From assembly GCF_019343105.1 (NCBI RefSeq), contig NZ_CP073764.1:1240001-1304000 (forward strand): DNA of 64,000 nt. Direction: 5' to 3'. This DNA is from Methylovirgula sp. HY1 (GTDB lineage: Bacteria > Pseudomonadota > Alphaproteobacteria > Rhizobiales > Beijerinckiaceae). Positions within the stretch are counted from its first letter, which is position 1; each line of letters starts with the position of its first letter. The notes beneath the pieces were generated by a model that did not search any database, was not told the origin of the DNA, and saw only the letters and a program-made list of their open reading frames with translations. This document shows, piece after piece, positions 44,220-54,436 of the stretch. The position numbers were made by a program, and so were the translations under genes.

Positions 44220-47009
44220 TTGGCCGATAATGACGACACCGGAGCCGGTGGCCCGCAAGGCTCCGACATCCGACCGGTTTCGATTGCCGACGAAATGCGC
44301 CGCAGCTATCTCGATTACGCGATGAGCGTGATCGTGAGCCGCGCTTTGCCCGACGTGCGCGACGGGCTGAAGCCGGTGCATCGGCGCATTCTGTTTTCCA
44401 TGTATGAGAACCGCTATCTGCCCGATCGCGCCTATAATAAATCGGCGCGCGTCACCGGCGATACGATGGGCAAATACCATCCGCACGGCAATCTCGCGAT
44501 TTATGACGCGCTGGTGCGCATGGCGCAGCCGTTCTCGATGCGTCTGCCGTTGATCGACGGGCAAGGCAATTTCGGCTCGGTCGATGGCGATCCGCCGGCA
44601 GCCGAACGTTATACGGAAGTGCGGCTTGCCGCGGCGGCCCTTCCGCTCCTCGACGATCTCGACAATGAGACCGTGGATTTTCAGGCGAATTACGACGGGC
44701 GCGAGCGCGAACCCACCGTCCTGCCGGCCAAATTCCCCAATCTCCTCGTCAATGGCGCCGGCGGCATCGCGGTCGGCATGGCAACCAATATTCCGCCGCA
44801 TAATCTCGGCGAGGTCATCGACGCCGTCGTCGCTCTGATCGACCGGCCGGAGATGACGGTCGAAGACTTGATGGCGATCGTCCCCGGCCCCGACTTTCCG
44901 ACCGGCGGCCATATCTTGGGCCGGACCGGCATCCGCTCCGCCTATTTGACCGGGCGCGGCTCGATTCTCGTGCGCGCCAAAGTCACGATCGAAGAGATCC
45001 GCAAGGAACGCGAGGCGATCCTCGTCTCCGAGCTGCCCTATCAGATCAACAAGGCGACTTTGATCGAAAAGATCGCCGAACTCGTGCGCGAGAAGCGCAT
45101 CGAGGGCATCTCCGATCTACGCGACGAATCCGACCGCGACGGCATGCGGATCGTCATCGAACTGAAGCGCGACGCCGTCGCCGATGTCGTCTTGAATCAG
45201 CTCTGGCGCTTCACGGCGCTGCAATCGAGCTTTCCAGCCAACATGATCGCCCTCAACGGCGGTCGCCCGGAAATGCTCACGCTCCGGGATTTCCTGACCG
45301 CCTTCGTCGATTTTCGCGAGCAGGTCGTCACGCGGCGCATCAAATATCTGCTCAATAAGGTGCGCGACGCTGCGCATCTTCAAGTCGGGCTGGCGATCGC
45401 CGTCGCCAATATCGATGAAGTCATCCGGCTGATCCGCACTTCCGCCGATGCCGCATCGGCGCGCGAAGCTCTGATGAGCCGGGATTGGCCGGCGGGCGAT
45501 ATGGCGCCGCTCATCGCGCTGATCGCCGATCCGCGCCATGTGCTGAGCGCGACCGGCACCTGCCGCCTCTCCGAGGCGCAGGCGCGCGGCATTCTCGAAT
45601 TGCGGTTGCAGCGCCTGACCGCGCTCGGGCGTGAGGAAATCGCCGAGGTTTTGGAAAAATCTTCGGCGGAGATCGCCGATTATCTCGACATCTTGAGCTC
45701 GCGCGTGCGCCTCTTCGGCATCATCAAGGATGAGCTTGCGGCGGTGCGCGCGGCGCATGCGACGCCGCGACGCACGATGATCCTCGACAGCGATGCCGAT
45801 GTCGACGACGAGGATCTGATCCAGCGCGAGGACATGGTCGTGACCGTGTCGCATTCGGGCTATGTGAAGCGTGTGCCGCTCTCGACCTATCGCGCGCAAC
45901 GGCGCGGCGGCAAAGGCCGCTCCGGCATGCAGACGCGCGACGAGGATTTCGTCGCGAGGCTTTTCGTCGCCTCGACGCATACGCCGGTTCTGTTCTTCTC
46001 GTCGCTCGGTCAGGTCTACAAGGAAAAAGTCTGGCGCCTGCCGCTCGCAGCACCGCAGGCGCGCGGCAAGGCGCTCGTCAATATTCTGCCGCTCGATCAG
46101 GGCGAACGCATTACGACGATCATGCCGCTGCCGGAAGACGAGACCTCCTGGGAACGGCTCGACGTGATGTTCTCGACGACGGGCGGCGGCGTGAGACGCA
46201 ATAAGCTCTCCGATTTCGCTCAGGTGAACCGCGCCGGCAAGATCGCCATGCGGCTCGACGAAGGCGAGCAGATCGTCGATGTGCAGATCTGCACCGAGGC
46301 CAATGACGTCCTGCTCACCACGGCGAACGGGCAATGCATCCGCTTCCCGGTCACTGACGTGCGCGTCTTCAAAGGCCGCGATTCCATGGGTGTGCGCGGC
46401 ATCGCGCTCGGCGACGGCGATCGGGTGATCTCGCTCGCCATTCTCCGCCATATCGCCGCCGATAGCGGCGAGCGCATGGCCTATCTTAAAATGCGCCGCG
46501 CGGTGGCCGGAGAAGCCGCGGAAGGGATCGCCGAGTCTGCCGCCGATGATTTGGGCGTTCAAGAAACCGCCCAGGAGCCGAACGGCGAAGAAGCACAGGC
46601 GGGCACTCTGCCATCCGAGCGCTATGTCGAAATGTCCGCGGCAGAAGAAATCATCCTGACGATTTCTTCCAACGGCTATGGCAAGCGCACCTCATCTTAC
46701 GAATATCGGATCACCGGACGCGGCGGCAAAGGCATCGTCGCCATGGTGGTCAATCCGCGCAACGGCCCGCTCGTGGCATCCATGCCGGTCGAGGACAGCG
46801 ACGGAATCATGTTGGTGACCAATGGCGGCCAATTGATCCGCTGCCCGGTCGAAGGCATACGCATTGCCGGGCGCGGCACGCAGGGCGTCATCGTCTTCGA
46901 TACGGCGGAGGGCGAACGGGTCGTCAGCGTCGAACGGATCAGCGAAGAAGAAGCCGCCGGCGAAGACGGAAATGGCGAGGCCGGCCCCGAAAATGGCGGC
47001 GAGGCGTGA
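44220..47009 (+). CDS. gyrA: DNA gyrase subunit A
   Basis: 929 residues. GyrA cleaves and rejoins DNA during negative supercoiling. The N-terminal domain has [20 protein letters not shown] (38-57), the catalytic Tyr131 in ERYTEVRL and the [14 protein letters not shown] (87-96). The C-terminal beta-pinwheel repeats ([44 protein letters not shown]) contain the GyrA-box RRGGKG. The start is TTG (44220) by homology of the following residues; the next ATG would remove the N-terminal helix. N91-L92 is atypical (see findings). Confidence 0.97.
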   Translation: MADNDDTGAGGPQGSDIRPVSIADEMRRSYLDYAMSVIVSRALPDVRDGLKPVHRRILFSMYENRYLPDRAYNKSARVTGDTMGKYHPHGNLAIYDALVRMAQPFSMRLPLIDGQGNFGSVDGDPPAAERYTEVRLAAAALPLLDDLDNETVDFQANYDGREREPTVLPAKFPNLLVNGAGGIAVGMATNIPPHNLGEVIDAVVALIDRPEMTVEDLMAIVPGPDFPTGGHILGRTGIRSAYLTGRGSILVRAKVTIEEIRKEREAILVSELPYQINKATLIEKIAELVREKRIEGISDLRDESDRDGMRIVIELKRDAVADVVLNQLWRFTALQSSFPANMIALNGGRPEMLTLRDFLTAFVDFREQVVTRRIKYLLNKVRDAAHLQVGLAIAVANIDEVIRLIRTSADAASAREALMSRDWPAGDMAPLIALIADPRHVLSATGTCRLSEAQARGILELRLQRLTALGREEIAEVLEKSSAEIADYLDILSSRVRLFGIIKDELAAVRAAHATPRRTMILDSDADVDDEDLIQREDMVVTVSHSGYVKRVPLSTYRAQRRGGKGRSGMQTRDEDFVARLFVASTHTPVLFFSSLGQVYKEKVWRLPLAAPQARGKALVNILPLDQGERITTIMPLPEDETSWERLDVMFSTTGGGVRRNKLSDFAQVNRAGKIAMRLDEGEQIVDVQICTEANDVLLTTANGQCIRFPVTDVRVFKGRDSMGVRGIALGDGDRVISLAILRHIAADSGERMAYLKMRRAVAGEAAEGIAESAADDLGVQETAQEPNGEEAQAGTLPSERYVEMSAAEEIILTISSNGYGKRTSSYEYRITGRGGKGIVAMVVNPRNGPLVASMPVEDSDGIMLVTNGGQLIRCPVEGIRIAGRGTQGVIVFDTAEGERVVSVERISEEEAAGEDGNGEAGPENGGEA

Positions 47010-47073
47010 GCTAAACTCAGCAGCCGGCGACGGATCCTTCCGCCGCTGGCCAAACCCTTGGTCCCGCTCTGCT

Positions 47074-47793
47074 TCACGCGCCCTGCTGCGCCAGCTCGGA
47101 AGGCAAAGCGGAAAAGCCGAGCGCCAAGAGCACCGCCAAAGCGGGAATCCAAATCAGTAAGCCCATATCGCGCGACACTAAGAGGCCCGTCAGCGCGGCG
47201 CCTCCTGAATAGGCCGCGAATGTCGCGAGATGGCCTTTCATGCTGACGCGGGATTCGGCGGCGCCGGCAAGATGCATGAGCGTGCCGGTGAGCGAGGTCA
47301 CGATGCGGATCAGCGCGCTCGTAAACACAATCGTGCTGATGCCGGACGAACTGATCCTTTGCGCGGCTAGGCCCTGAATGCCCATGCTGAGCGCCGAAAG
47401 CACGATGATGGGATAGAGGCTGCGCGCCTCGATCGGATTGCTGCTGACGCTCCAAAGCGCGGTGCAACCGCCGAGGCAGACGAGTTCGAGCCCCAGAAGC
47501 CACCGAAGCCCAGTGCCGGCTTTCGGACCGCTGGCCTGGACAAGATTATAGATCACCGCGGCCAGCCCCGCCCCCACCATGAACCCGAACAGCGCAGTAA
47601 GCGAACGCGACGCCGCGAGCATTTTGCCATGACTGAGGGCGATCCCGAGCAGCGCCGTATTGCCGGTCATCGCCGAAGTGAACACTTCCCCGAGCTTGAG
47701 GAAGGTCAACACATCGGTGCAGCCAGAGGCGAGCGACAGACAAGCCAGGACGAACGCCGGATGGCCGATGGATCTGCCTTCGGCAGAGATCAT
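47074..47793 (-). CDS. DUF1275 (YoaK) family membrane protein
   Basis: 239 residues with about six hydrophobic segments. ASGCTDVLTFLKLGEVFTSAMTGNTALLGIAL (about 23-54) is the family's signature, and ALSMGIQGLAAQRIS and STIVFTSALIRIVTSL follow. Function is unknown; a transport role is often proposed. It converges with gyrA. Confidence 0.9.
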   Translation of the reverse strand: MISAEGRSIGHPAFVLACLSLASGCTDVLTFLKLGEVFTSAMTGNTALLGIALSHGKMLAASRSLTALFGFMVGAGLAAVIYNLVQASGPKAGTGLRWLLGLELVCLGGCTALWSVSSNPIEARSLYPIIVLSALSMGIQGLAAQRISSSGISTIVFTSALIRIVTSLTGTLMHLAGAAESRVSMKGHLATFAAYSGGAALTGLLVSRDMGLLIWIPALAVLLALGFSALPSELAQQGA

Positions 47794-47971
47794 GCTCCTT
47801 ACCTCCTTGTCCTCATGCTTCTTGCTAAGCCGGGGATCGGACCGTACTAAAGCAATAAATTGAAATCCGCTCGCGATAATGCGCGTCGTCCCGCGCCATG
47901 GCTCGCCGGCGCGGGACTACGGAGACCAAACGAGTCCCCGACGTCCGGATCGGCCAGGCTATCGAACCCAT

Positions 47972-48436
47972 TCAGGACTTTTGCGGCGGCGCGCGCATGC
48001 GCGCGAGCAGATCGCTTAACGAGGGCTCCGCCGGCGTGTCATGATGTCCGATCGCGGGTGCTTCGATCGCCGATCTCTCGCCGATGATGCCTGCCAGCAA
48101 TGTGTCGAGCCGCGCCGCCGCCTGCACTGAGGGCACTTGCGGCGGTGGCATTTGGGCCGATGGCATCGGCGCAGCCGAAGCGGCAATCCCCGAAGATGGC
48201 GGGCTCAGGGGCTTGCCGAAAGCGCCGTCCGCCTCGACCGCATCCGCCTCATCGCCAAGTCGAACGGATTTAGGTGGATTTTGCGGCGGCTGCCGGCGAC
48301 GCTCTTGCTGCTCGCCCTCGGAGAACCGTCCCTTTACAGGAGCGATGTCTTCTGGATCGACCGGCTTTTTTCGCTTTGCGCGCATCTCGCCCGAACCATG
48401 GGACTGATGCAGAAAATGCTTGTGACCTACATGCAT
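47972..48436 (-). CDS. Hypothetical Pro/Ala-rich protein
   Basis: 154 residues, no signal peptide. A basic N-terminus (MHVGHKHFLHQSHGSGEMRAKRKKP), a low-complexity Pro/Gln/Ala middle and a short C-terminal helix (TPAEPSLSDLLARMRAPPQ). GGGAGAG lies before the ATG at 48436, which supports translation. I do not recognise a family; low complexity means the resemblance to others would be weak. Confidence 0.6.
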   Translation of the reverse strand: MHVGHKHFLHQSHGSGEMRAKRKKPVDPEDIAPVKGRFSEGEQQERRRQPPQNPPKSVRLGDEADAVEADGAFGKPLSPPSSGIAASAAPMPSAQMPPPQVPSVQAAARLDTLLAGIIGERSAIEAPAIGHHDTPAEPSLSDLLARMRAPPQKS

Positions 48437-48581
48437 TGAACTCTCCCAAGGCATGTTTTGTCGATCCTTGGCCTCCAGTCTTGTCCGAGGCTGGCAAAAC
48501 GGGCGCGACGGCCGGTGTTCACGCGAATGGGAACGCGAAGGTTCATTTGCGCCGATCTCGGCGCTCGGCTAGATAGGATCC

Positions 48582-49085
48582 ATGCTTCGCAAAGCCCTCT
48601 ATGCCGGCACGTTCGATCCTCTGACCAATGGCCATGTCGATATTATCGGCAGCGCGGCGCGGTTTTGCGACGAGATCGTGGTTGCGGTCGGCGTCCATCC
48701 GAGCAAGACACCGCTTTTGGACGTCGCGGCGCGCGAGCGGCTCATCCGCCAATGCTGCGCGGAGCGCGTCGCCGGACAGTCCTGCACCCTGTCCGTGCTG
48801 ACATTTTCAGGCCTCGCGGTCGAAGCGGCCCGGCAATCGGGCGCGACCATCCTTTTACGCGGCCTGCGCGACGGATCGGATCTCGATTATGAAATGCAGA
48901 TGTCGGGTATGAACGGCACAATGGCGCCGGAGATCCAGACCCTGTTTCTGCCGGCTTCGCCGGGCGTCCGCCACATTACCGCGACATTGGTTCGGCAGAT
49001 CGCCCTGCTCGGTGGCGATATCTCGCCTTTCGTGCCAAAAATCGTCGCCGAGACATTGGCGACCAAATTGCGGGCTTCAAGCTAG
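48582..49085 (+). CDS. coaD: Phosphopantetheine adenylyltransferase
   Basis: 167 residues, the usual size. It adenylylates 4'-phosphopantetheine in coenzyme A synthesis. The nucleotidyltransferase motif is [10 protein letters not shown] (9-18), followed by [18 protein letters not shown] and the C-terminal [19 protein letters not shown], the ISSTxVR motif variant. Nothing unusual otherwise. Confidence 0.96.
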   Translation: MLRKALYAGTFDPLTNGHVDIIGSAARFCDEIVVAVGVHPSKTPLLDVAARERLIRQCCAERVAGQSCTLSVLTFSGLAVEAARQSGATILLRGLRDGSDLDYEMQMSGMNGTMAPEIQTLFLPASPGVRHITATLVRQIALLGGDISPFVPKIVAETLATKLRASS

Positions 49086-49120
49086 AGCGCAATCGCTGCG
49101 ATCGCACGCGATCGCGCTCT
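49084..49120. repeat. Short palindrome after coaD, possible weak terminator
   Basis: AGAGCG and CGCTCT arms enclose a tighter hairpin GCGATCG/CGATCGC (49098-49104 and 49109-49115). No T-run follows the last arm beyond TTATT, so termination is doubtful; it may be a worn A module of the mosaic repeat, which begins with the same CTAGAGCG. Confidence 0.45.
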
Positions 49121-49195
49121 TATTCTGCTTCCACGCATGATCTGACGAATAGCCCGCACCATGGATCATGCGCTAACGCCGAGGGGATCGATGCC

Positions 49196-49807
49196 ATGAC
49201 ACTCAACCGCCGCAGCTTTGCCGTTGCACTCGTACTTGCCGCTTTCGCCACGCCGCTCGCGGCCGCGCCGGATCTGAAGAACACCGTCTATCTCGATACG
49301 AAATACGGCAGAATCACCATCCAGCTCCGTCCCGATCTTGCGCCCAAAAATGTCGCGCAGATCGAGACTCTCACCAAGCAGGGCTTCTACAACGGCATCG
49401 TCTTCCATCGCGTGATCGCCGGCTTCATGGCGCAGACGGGCGATCCGACGGGCACCGGTTCGGGCGGCTCCAAGCTGCCCAATCTGCCGGCGGAATTTAG
49501 CCAGAAGGCGCATTTCGTCCGCGGCACGGTCGGCATGGCGCGGACCAACGATCCCAATTCCGCCAATTCGCAATTCTTCATCTGCTACGCGCCGGCGCCC
49601 TTCCTCGACGGCAAATATACGATCGTCGGTCAGGTGACCTCCGGCATGAACGTCGTCGACAAGCTCAAGAAGGGATCGGGCGAAAGCGGCATGGTCACCA
49701 ATCCCGACAAAATCCTGAAGATGCAGCTCGCCAGCGCCGCCGGCCCGGCCAAGAAAACGGCTAAGAAAACGGCCAAGATGCACAGCGAGCCGCATAAGGC
49801 GCAATGA
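49196..49807 (+). CDS. Peptidylprolyl isomerase, cyclophilin type, periplasmic
   Basis: 203 residues. A twin-Arg-like signal region (MTLNRRSFAVALVLAAFATPLAAA) precedes the cyclophilin domain: NGIVFHRVIAGFMAQTGDPTGTGSG, GTVGMARTNDPNSANSQFFI, FLDGKYTIVGQV. A Lys-rich tail ends it. It helps protein folding in the periplasm. A second, cytoplasmic cyclophilin follows at 50159; a mosaic repeat lies between them. Confidence 0.93.
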   Translation: MTLNRRSFAVALVLAAFATPLAAAPDLKNTVYLDTKYGRITIQLRPDLAPKNVAQIETLTKQGFYNGIVFHRVIAGFMAQTGDPTGTGSGGSKLPNLPAEFSQKAHFVRGTVGMARTNDPNSANSQFFICYAPAPFLDGKYTIVGQVTSGMNVVDKLKKGSGESGMVTNPDKILKMQLASAAGPAKKTAKKTAKMHSEPHKAQ

Positions 49808-49853
49808 CCGCCTGAGCGCGCTCCAGCCGGGGACGACATCGCGTGCCGGAAGG

Positions 49854-50038
49854 CTAGAGCGTTTTCCGATCGGGTGGACACACCCGATCGGGAGGAAAAC
49901 GCTCAAAATCAATAAACTGGAGCATGGTCTCGTCAATAAGAACTCGGATATATCCGAGTTCTAGAAAGCGAGACATCGGATATATCCGATGTCTCAAATA
50001 CCGGAAAAATCATTCAACTTTTCCGGGACATGCTCCAG
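49854..50038. repeat. Mosaic palindromic repeat, copy 7
   Basis: A hairpin (CTAGAGCGTTTTCCGATCGG.., with an extra GAGG on the right arm), linker AAAATCAATAAACTGGAGCATG, then two D palindromes: 49939-49962 (AGAACTCGGATA form) and 49971-49994 (AGACATCGGATA form), then the C right part AACTTTTCCGGGACATGCTCCAG. It fills most of the gap between the two cyclophilin genes. Confidence 0.93.
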
Positions 50039-50158
50039 CCTTCTGGCATTCCTGCGCGTCGGGTGTCTGAGCGATCCGGCGCATTGCCGCCGCCAAGGTT
50101 TACCTCGCCTCCGGCTTCGGCTATTGCTGGCCGCAATCCCCGAAATAGGAGCTTCACC

Positions 50159-50620
50159 ATGGCCGAGGCCGAACCCGGTAACACACTTACGCTCGAAACC
50201 ACGCAAGGACCCATCGTTATCCAGATGCGGCCCGATCTGGCGCCGGGCCATGTCGCGCATATCAAGAAACTGGTCGAAGAAAAATTCTACGACGGCATCG
50301 TCTTCCATCGCGTCATCGAGGGCTTCATGGCGCAGACCGGCTGCCCGCATGGGACCGGCACCGGCGGTTCGAAATATCCGAATCTCAAAGCTGAATTCAA
50401 CGCCGAGCCGCATGTGCGCGGCACCTGCTCCATGGCGCGGGCGCAAAATCCCGATTCGGCCAATTCGCAATTCTTCATCTGCTTCACCGATGCCCGCTTT
50501 CTCGACAAGCAATATACGGTTTGGGGCAAAGTCGTCTCGGGCATGGAAAATGTCGACAAGATCAAGCGCGGCGAGCCTGTGAAGGACCCGGACAAGATCA
50601 TCTCGGCGACTGTGAGCTGA
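50159..50620 (+). CDS. ppiB: Peptidylprolyl isomerase, cyclophilin type, cytoplasmic
   Basis: 153 residues, no signal peptide. DGIVFHRVIEGFMAQTGCPHGTGTGG, CSMARAQNPDSANSQFFICF and FLDKQYTVWGKVVSGM carry the active-site Arg and Phe residues. GGAG lies before the ATG at 50159; the longer frame (from 50030) is repeat sequence. It is 97 bases upstream of queA. Confidence 0.95.
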   Translation: MAEAEPGNTLTLETTQGPIVIQMRPDLAPGHVAHIKKLVEEKFYDGIVFHRVIEGFMAQTGCPHGTGTGGSKYPNLKAEFNAEPHVRGTCSMARAQNPDSANSQFFICFTDARFLDKQYTVWGKVVSGMENVDKIKRGEPVKDPDKIISATVS

Positions 50621-50717
50621 CCATCTACGATAGGATCAAGGGAAGCGGGCAGGTCCGCGTCAGACGATCTCGGCCACCGCCCTGTCCGACGCGGCAAAAC
50701 GAGCCCAGCTTGACATA

Positions 50718-51794
50718 ATGCGTGTCGATCTTTTCGACTTCGATCTGCCGCCGGAGCGCATTGCGCTGCGCCCCGCCGTGCCGCGCGATACCGCCCGCCT
50801 GTTGGTCGTCGAACCGCAGGCAACGCCCCAGCTCGTAGATCGGCGCATCGGCGATCTGCCCCGGCTGCTGCGACCCGGCGATCTCCTCATCGTCAATGAC
50901 ACGCGCGTCATTCCCGCGCGTCTCGAAGGCGTGCGGCATCGCGACAGCCTCTGCGCAAAGATCGAAATCCTGCTGCATCAGCGCGAAGATCTGAGCACGT
51001 GGCGCGCATTCGCGCGGCCGGCAAAGAAGTTAAAGGCCGGCGACAAGATCGTCTTCGTGAAAGAAGGCCGCACCGCGCTCGAAGCCGAAGTCGCCGGCGC
51101 GCATGACGAAGGCGAGGTCCGTCTCGTCTTCGCAGTCTCCGGCGCGGCACTCGATCAGGCGATCGAAGATCTGGGACAGATGCCTCTGCCTCCCTATATC
51201 GCCGGCAAGCGCGCGGCGGACGCGACCGACCGGCAAGATTATCAGACGCTATTCGCGCGCCACAGCGGCGCCGTCGCTGCACCGACCGCGAGTCTGCATT
51301 TCACGCCCGAACTCGTCGCTGCCATCCGCGCCCGTGGCGTGGCGATGGCCTTTGTCACTTTGCATGTCGGCGCGGGCACTTTTTTGCCGGTGAAGGCGGA
51401 AGACACGCAAGCCCATCGCATGCACGCGGAATGGGGCTCGGTGAGCGAAGCGACAGCGGCGGCGATGAACGCCGCCCGCGCCTCGGGCGGCCGCATCGTC
51501 GCGATCGGCACCACGGCGCTGCGGCTGATCGAAACCGCAACGCAGGCAGATGGAACGACTGTGCCTTTTGCCGGGGCGACGGATATTTTCATCACGCCCG
51601 GCTATAGGTTCAAAGGTACCGATCTGCTTTTGACCAATTTCCACTTGCCGAAATCGACGCTCTTCATGCTGGTCGCGGCTTTTTCCGGACTCGAAACGAT
51701 GCAAATGGCCTATCACCATGCGATCGCAGGAGAGTACCGCTTCTACAGCTATGGCGATGCCTGCCTCCTTCATCCTGCCGGAAAGATTGCGTGA
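50718..51794 (+). CDS. queA: S-adenosylmethionine:tRNA ribosyltransferase-isomerase
   Basis: 358 residues. QueA moves the ribosyl group of SAM onto preQ1 in tRNA to make epoxyqueuosine. It opens [19 protein letters not shown], with [36 protein letters not shown] and [17 protein letters not shown] as family blocks and [24 protein letters not shown] at the end. It overlaps tgt by four bases (GTGA), giving a queA-tgt operon. Confidence 0.97.
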   Translation: MRVDLFDFDLPPERIALRPAVPRDTARLLVVEPQATPQLVDRRIGDLPRLLRPGDLLIVNDTRVIPARLEGVRHRDSLCAKIEILLHQREDLSTWRAFARPAKKLKAGDKIVFVKEGRTALEAEVAGAHDEGEVRLVFAVSGAALDQAIEDLGQMPLPPYIAGKRAADATDRQDYQTLFARHSGAVAAPTASLHFTPELVAAIRARGVAMAFVTLHVGAGTFLPVKAEDTQAHRMHAEWGSVSEATAAAMNAARASGGRIVAIGTTALRLIETATQADGTTVPFAGATDIFITPGYRFKGTDLLLTNFHLPKSTLFMLVAAFSGLETMQMAYHHAIAGEYRFYSYGDACLLHPAGKIA

Positions 51795-52954
51795 CCTTGG
51801 ATTTTCGCTTCGACGTCAAAGCAACGGATGGCGCAGCCCGGACTGGCACGATCGCAATGCCGCGCGGAAATATCCGGACGCCTGCCTTCATGCCGGTCGG
51901 CACCGCGGCAACGATCAAGGCGATGCATCCTCAGGCGGTGCGGGCGCTCGGCGCCGATATCGTGCTCGCCAATACCTATCATCTCATGCTCCGGCCCGGC
52001 GCGGAGCGGATCGCGGCGCTCGGCGGTCTGCATAAATTCATGAATTGGTCGGCGCCGATCCTCACCGATTCCGGCGGCTTTCAGGTGATGTCGCTCGCCA
52101 AGCTCCGCAAGCTCAATGAAAATGGCGTCACCTTTCAATCTCATATCGATGGCTCTCGGCATGAGCTGACGCCGGAGCGGGCGATGGACATCCAGCGCCT
52201 GCTCGGCTCCGACATTCAAATGCAGCTCGATGAATGCGTGAAGCTTCCGGCACCGGACAGCGAAGTGGAGCGCGCCATGCTACTGTCGCTGCGCTGGGCC
52301 GAACGCAGCAAAAAGGCTTTCGGCACCCAACCGGGCCATGCGATTTTCGGCATTGTCCAAGGCGGGGTCAGTGTCCCCCTGCGCTGCGCCAGCGCCAAGG
52401 CGCTCGTCGATATGGATTTCCACGGCTACGCGCTGGGCGGCCTCGCCGTCGGCGAGCCGCAAGATATCATGCTGGCGACGATCGAAGCGACTGTGCCGCA
52501 ACTGCCTGCGACAAAGCCACGTTATCTCATGGGCGTCGGCAGCCCCGACGATCTCGTCGAAGCGGTGCGGCGCGGCATCGACATGTTCGACTGCGTGATG
52601 CCGACCCGCGCCGGCCGCCATGGCCTCGTCTATAGCCGCTTCGGCCGCATCAATCTGCGCAATGCCAAACATGCCGACGATGCAAGACCGATCGACCCCC
52701 TCTCGCCTTGTGAAGCGGCGCGCATCTATTCCCGCGCCTATCTGCATCACCTTGTGAAAGCGGGAGAAATTTTGGCGATGATGCTGCTGACCGAAATCAA
52801 TCTCGCCTATTATCAATGCCTGATGGCGGATATGCGCAAAGCCATAGAAGCGGGGCGCTTCACTGATTTTTCTGCGGCGACCAAAGAGACCTGGCAGAGA
52901 GGCGAAGCAATGAAAGTGTCATCTTCGTCAGGCATTGCTTCGCAAGATATTTGA
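51791..52954 (+). CDS. tgt: Queuine tRNA-ribosyltransferase (Tgt), degenerate zinc site
   Basis: 387 residues, GTG start. Tgt exchanges guanine 34 for preQ1 in tRNAs with GUN anticodons. The nucleophile region [21 protein letters not shown] and [13 protein letters not shown] are intact. The zinc-binding subdomain differs: the usual C-x-C-x2-C...H is here S305-P-C307-E-A-A310 ... I336 (in [10 protein letters not shown]), so only one of four ligands remains. The following YSRAYLHHL helix is kept. It overlaps queA. Confidence 0.96.
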   Translation: MTLDFRFDVKATDGAARTGTIAMPRGNIRTPAFMPVGTAATIKAMHPQAVRALGADIVLANTYHLMLRPGAERIAALGGLHKFMNWSAPILTDSGGFQVMSLAKLRKLNENGVTFQSHIDGSRHELTPERAMDIQRLLGSDIQMQLDECVKLPAPDSEVERAMLLSLRWAERSKKAFGTQPGHAIFGIVQGGVSVPLRCASAKALVDMDFHGYALGGLAVGEPQDIMLATIEATVPQLPATKPRYLMGVGSPDDLVEAVRRGIDMFDCVMPTRAGRHGLVYSRFGRINLRNAKHADDARPIDPLSPCEAARIYSRAYLHHLVKAGEILAMMLLTEINLAYYQCLMADMRKAIEAGRFTDFSAATKETWQRGEAMKVSSSSGIASQDI

Positions 52955-53021
52955 AGCGGTCGCGGCGTCATGCGGCTTGGCGTCAAGCGCTTGGCGGAAA
53001 TGAGATAAATCGATCGTAGGA

Positions 53022-53060
53022 AAAAGAAAGGCGAGGCCGGCTCCTCCGCCGTACCTCGCC
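53022..53060 (-). terminator. Minus-strand rho-independent terminator with GGAGGA loop
   Basis: On the minus strand GGCGAGG (53054-53060) pairs with CCTCGCC (53030-53036) and an inner CGGC/GCCG stem (53048-53051, 53038-53041) closes a GGAGGA loop; TTTCTTTTTCC follows. It is well placed to end a transcript that starts near 53330. tgt transcription would meet it from the other side, where A's precede and no T's follow. Confidence 0.7.
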
Positions 53061-53166
53061 CTCTTCGCTCCCTCGTCCTTGAACCTGCCCTCGGCCCTTC
53101 CTTCTTGCGAAGGCGCGTCGCTGAAACGCTAGGCTCCAAGGGGAGGCGTCCTCCCACGACTTGGAC

Positions 53167-53286
53167 TCATGCACATCTCGGATACCCGGACGGACCCTTA
53201 CGGATGGCAGGTGGTTTGTAGCTCACGCGTGACGCATTGTCACGCACGCGAATGCAAATTGCCGCAAAAAAGGCGCGGCTTCGCAT
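53167..53286 (-). CDS. Possible 39-residue basic peptide
   Basis: ATG at 53286 with GGAGG at good spacing (GGAGGAAAAATTATG). The peptide is MRSRAFFAAICIRVRDNASR, then VSYKPPAIRKGPSGYPRCA, with no known relative. It lies in a 690-base gene-free region between tgt and the DUF502 gene, inside a unit that has a candidate -10 upstream and a terminator downstream. It may be a real small protein or a leader. Confidence 0.4.
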   Translation of the reverse strand: MRSRAFFAAICIRVRDNASRVSYKPPAIRKGPSGYPRCA

Positions 53287-53338
53287 AATTTTTCCTCCCT
53301 CTTTCGACAGATGTCCAAGAGCGGATATAGTTACCCTT

Positions 53339-53344
53339 AGTATA
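53339..53344 (-). promoter_or_regulatory. Candidate -10 box of a small minus-strand unit
   Basis: TATACT on the minus strand, about 50 bases before the small ATG at 53286. The -35 is not clear (GAGATT with 16 bases between is the best fit). The surrounding 50 bases are A+T-rich. Position-based only. Confidence 0.3.
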
Positions 53345-53646
53345 AGTGGAAAATATTCATAATCTCCCCAATAAGTAGTAGATTGGTCGGCACCCCGGCT
53401 GCGGATTTTGCGCATGACGCCAGTTGCATGGGGTCTCGCGCCGCGTAAGATTCCGCCGATGTTGCTGGCGCGACACGCCCATAATTCCTACAGGTAACGT
53501 CGGATGCCATGGCAAGCGACTCGTCGCCAACGTGAGCGTCGCCTGTTCTAAATATGTCTCTGATTTGTGGAATAAGCGGCGCGAGACGTCTCGGAGCGAA
53601 GCCGCTTCATCAGAGATGATCGCATTTTGCTGAAGGCCGGAACCCC

Positions 53647-54393
53647 ATGACGGAAGCTTACGGTGCCCCTTCTCCGCAGCCGCCGGCCGATCCACCGGTG
53701 CCGCCGCGCGGCCCCGGGATCGGCGGCCGGATTCGCAACTGGTTCTTGACCGGGATCGTGGTCGCCGGCCCCCTCGCCATCACGCTTTATCTCGTCTTGT
53801 GGTTCGTCGACACGGTCGATAATTGGGTGAAGCGGATCATCCCGGTCAAATTCTGGCCGGATGCCTATCTCCCCTTTCCTCTGCCCGGCTTCGGAGTGAT
53901 CTTCGCCTTCCTCGGCCTCACCTTTCTCGGCTTTCTCGCCGCCAATCTCGCCGGCCGCAGCCTGATCGCGCTCGGTGAAGCGATCCTCGATCGGATGCCG
54001 ATCATCCGTTCGATCTATAAAAGCATGAAGCAGATTTTCGAGACGATTTTCTCGCGCAACGGCACCTCCTTTCGTAAGGTCGGACTGATCGAATTTCCGG
54101 GCAACGGCATGTGGTCGCTGGTCTTCATCTCGGCGCCGCCGCCGGATAAGATCAGCGCCAGCCTGCCCTTGCCGGAAGACCATCTCTCCGTCTTCCTGCC
54201 CTGCACGCCCAATCCGACGACGGGATTCTATTTTTTTCTCCCCGCCCGCGACGTGATCGAAGTCGCGCTCAGCCCGGACGAGGCGGCCAAGCTCATCATG
54301 TCCTGCGGCGTCATCCAGCCGGAAGGCCAGACGTCGCCAGCGCTTGCAGAAGCGGTAAGACAGGCCAAAGCGTTGGAAGAAGACGCGGCCTGA
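53647..54393 (+). CDS. DUF502 family membrane protein
   Basis: 248 residues. A Pro-rich N-terminus (1-25), two transmembrane segments (about 31-55, WFLTGIVVAGPLAITLYLVLWF; about 77-102, FPLPGFGVIFAFLGLTFLGFLAANL) and a soluble C-terminal part with VGLIEFPGNGMWSLVFIS and PTTGFYFFLPARDVIEV. This is the DUF502 layout; function unknown. A mosaic repeat separates it from thrB. Confidence 0.9.
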   Translation: MTEAYGAPSPQPPADPPVPPRGPGIGGRIRNWFLTGIVVAGPLAITLYLVLWFVDTVDNWVKRIIPVKFWPDAYLPFPLPGFGVIFAFLGLTFLGFLAANLAGRSLIALGEAILDRMPIIRSIYKSMKQIFETIFSRNGTSFRKVGLIEFPGNGMWSLVFISAPPPDKISASLPLPEDHLSVFLPCTPNPTTGFYFFLPARDVIEVALSPDEAAKLIMSCGVIQPEGQTSPALAEAVRQAKALEEDAA

Positions 54394-54436
54394 ATGCGCG
54401 CGAAGTGACGAACCCGTCACGATCCGGTAAATCCGG

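Noticed and set aside
45117-46562. 481-codon minus-strand frame
   Set aside because: Shadow of gyrA. The residues mirror the codon bias of the sense gene.
53424-53633. 69-codon plus-strand frame upstream of the DUF502 gene
   Set aside because: No ribosome binding site, and residues do not resemble a protein; the region is more likely promoter DNA.
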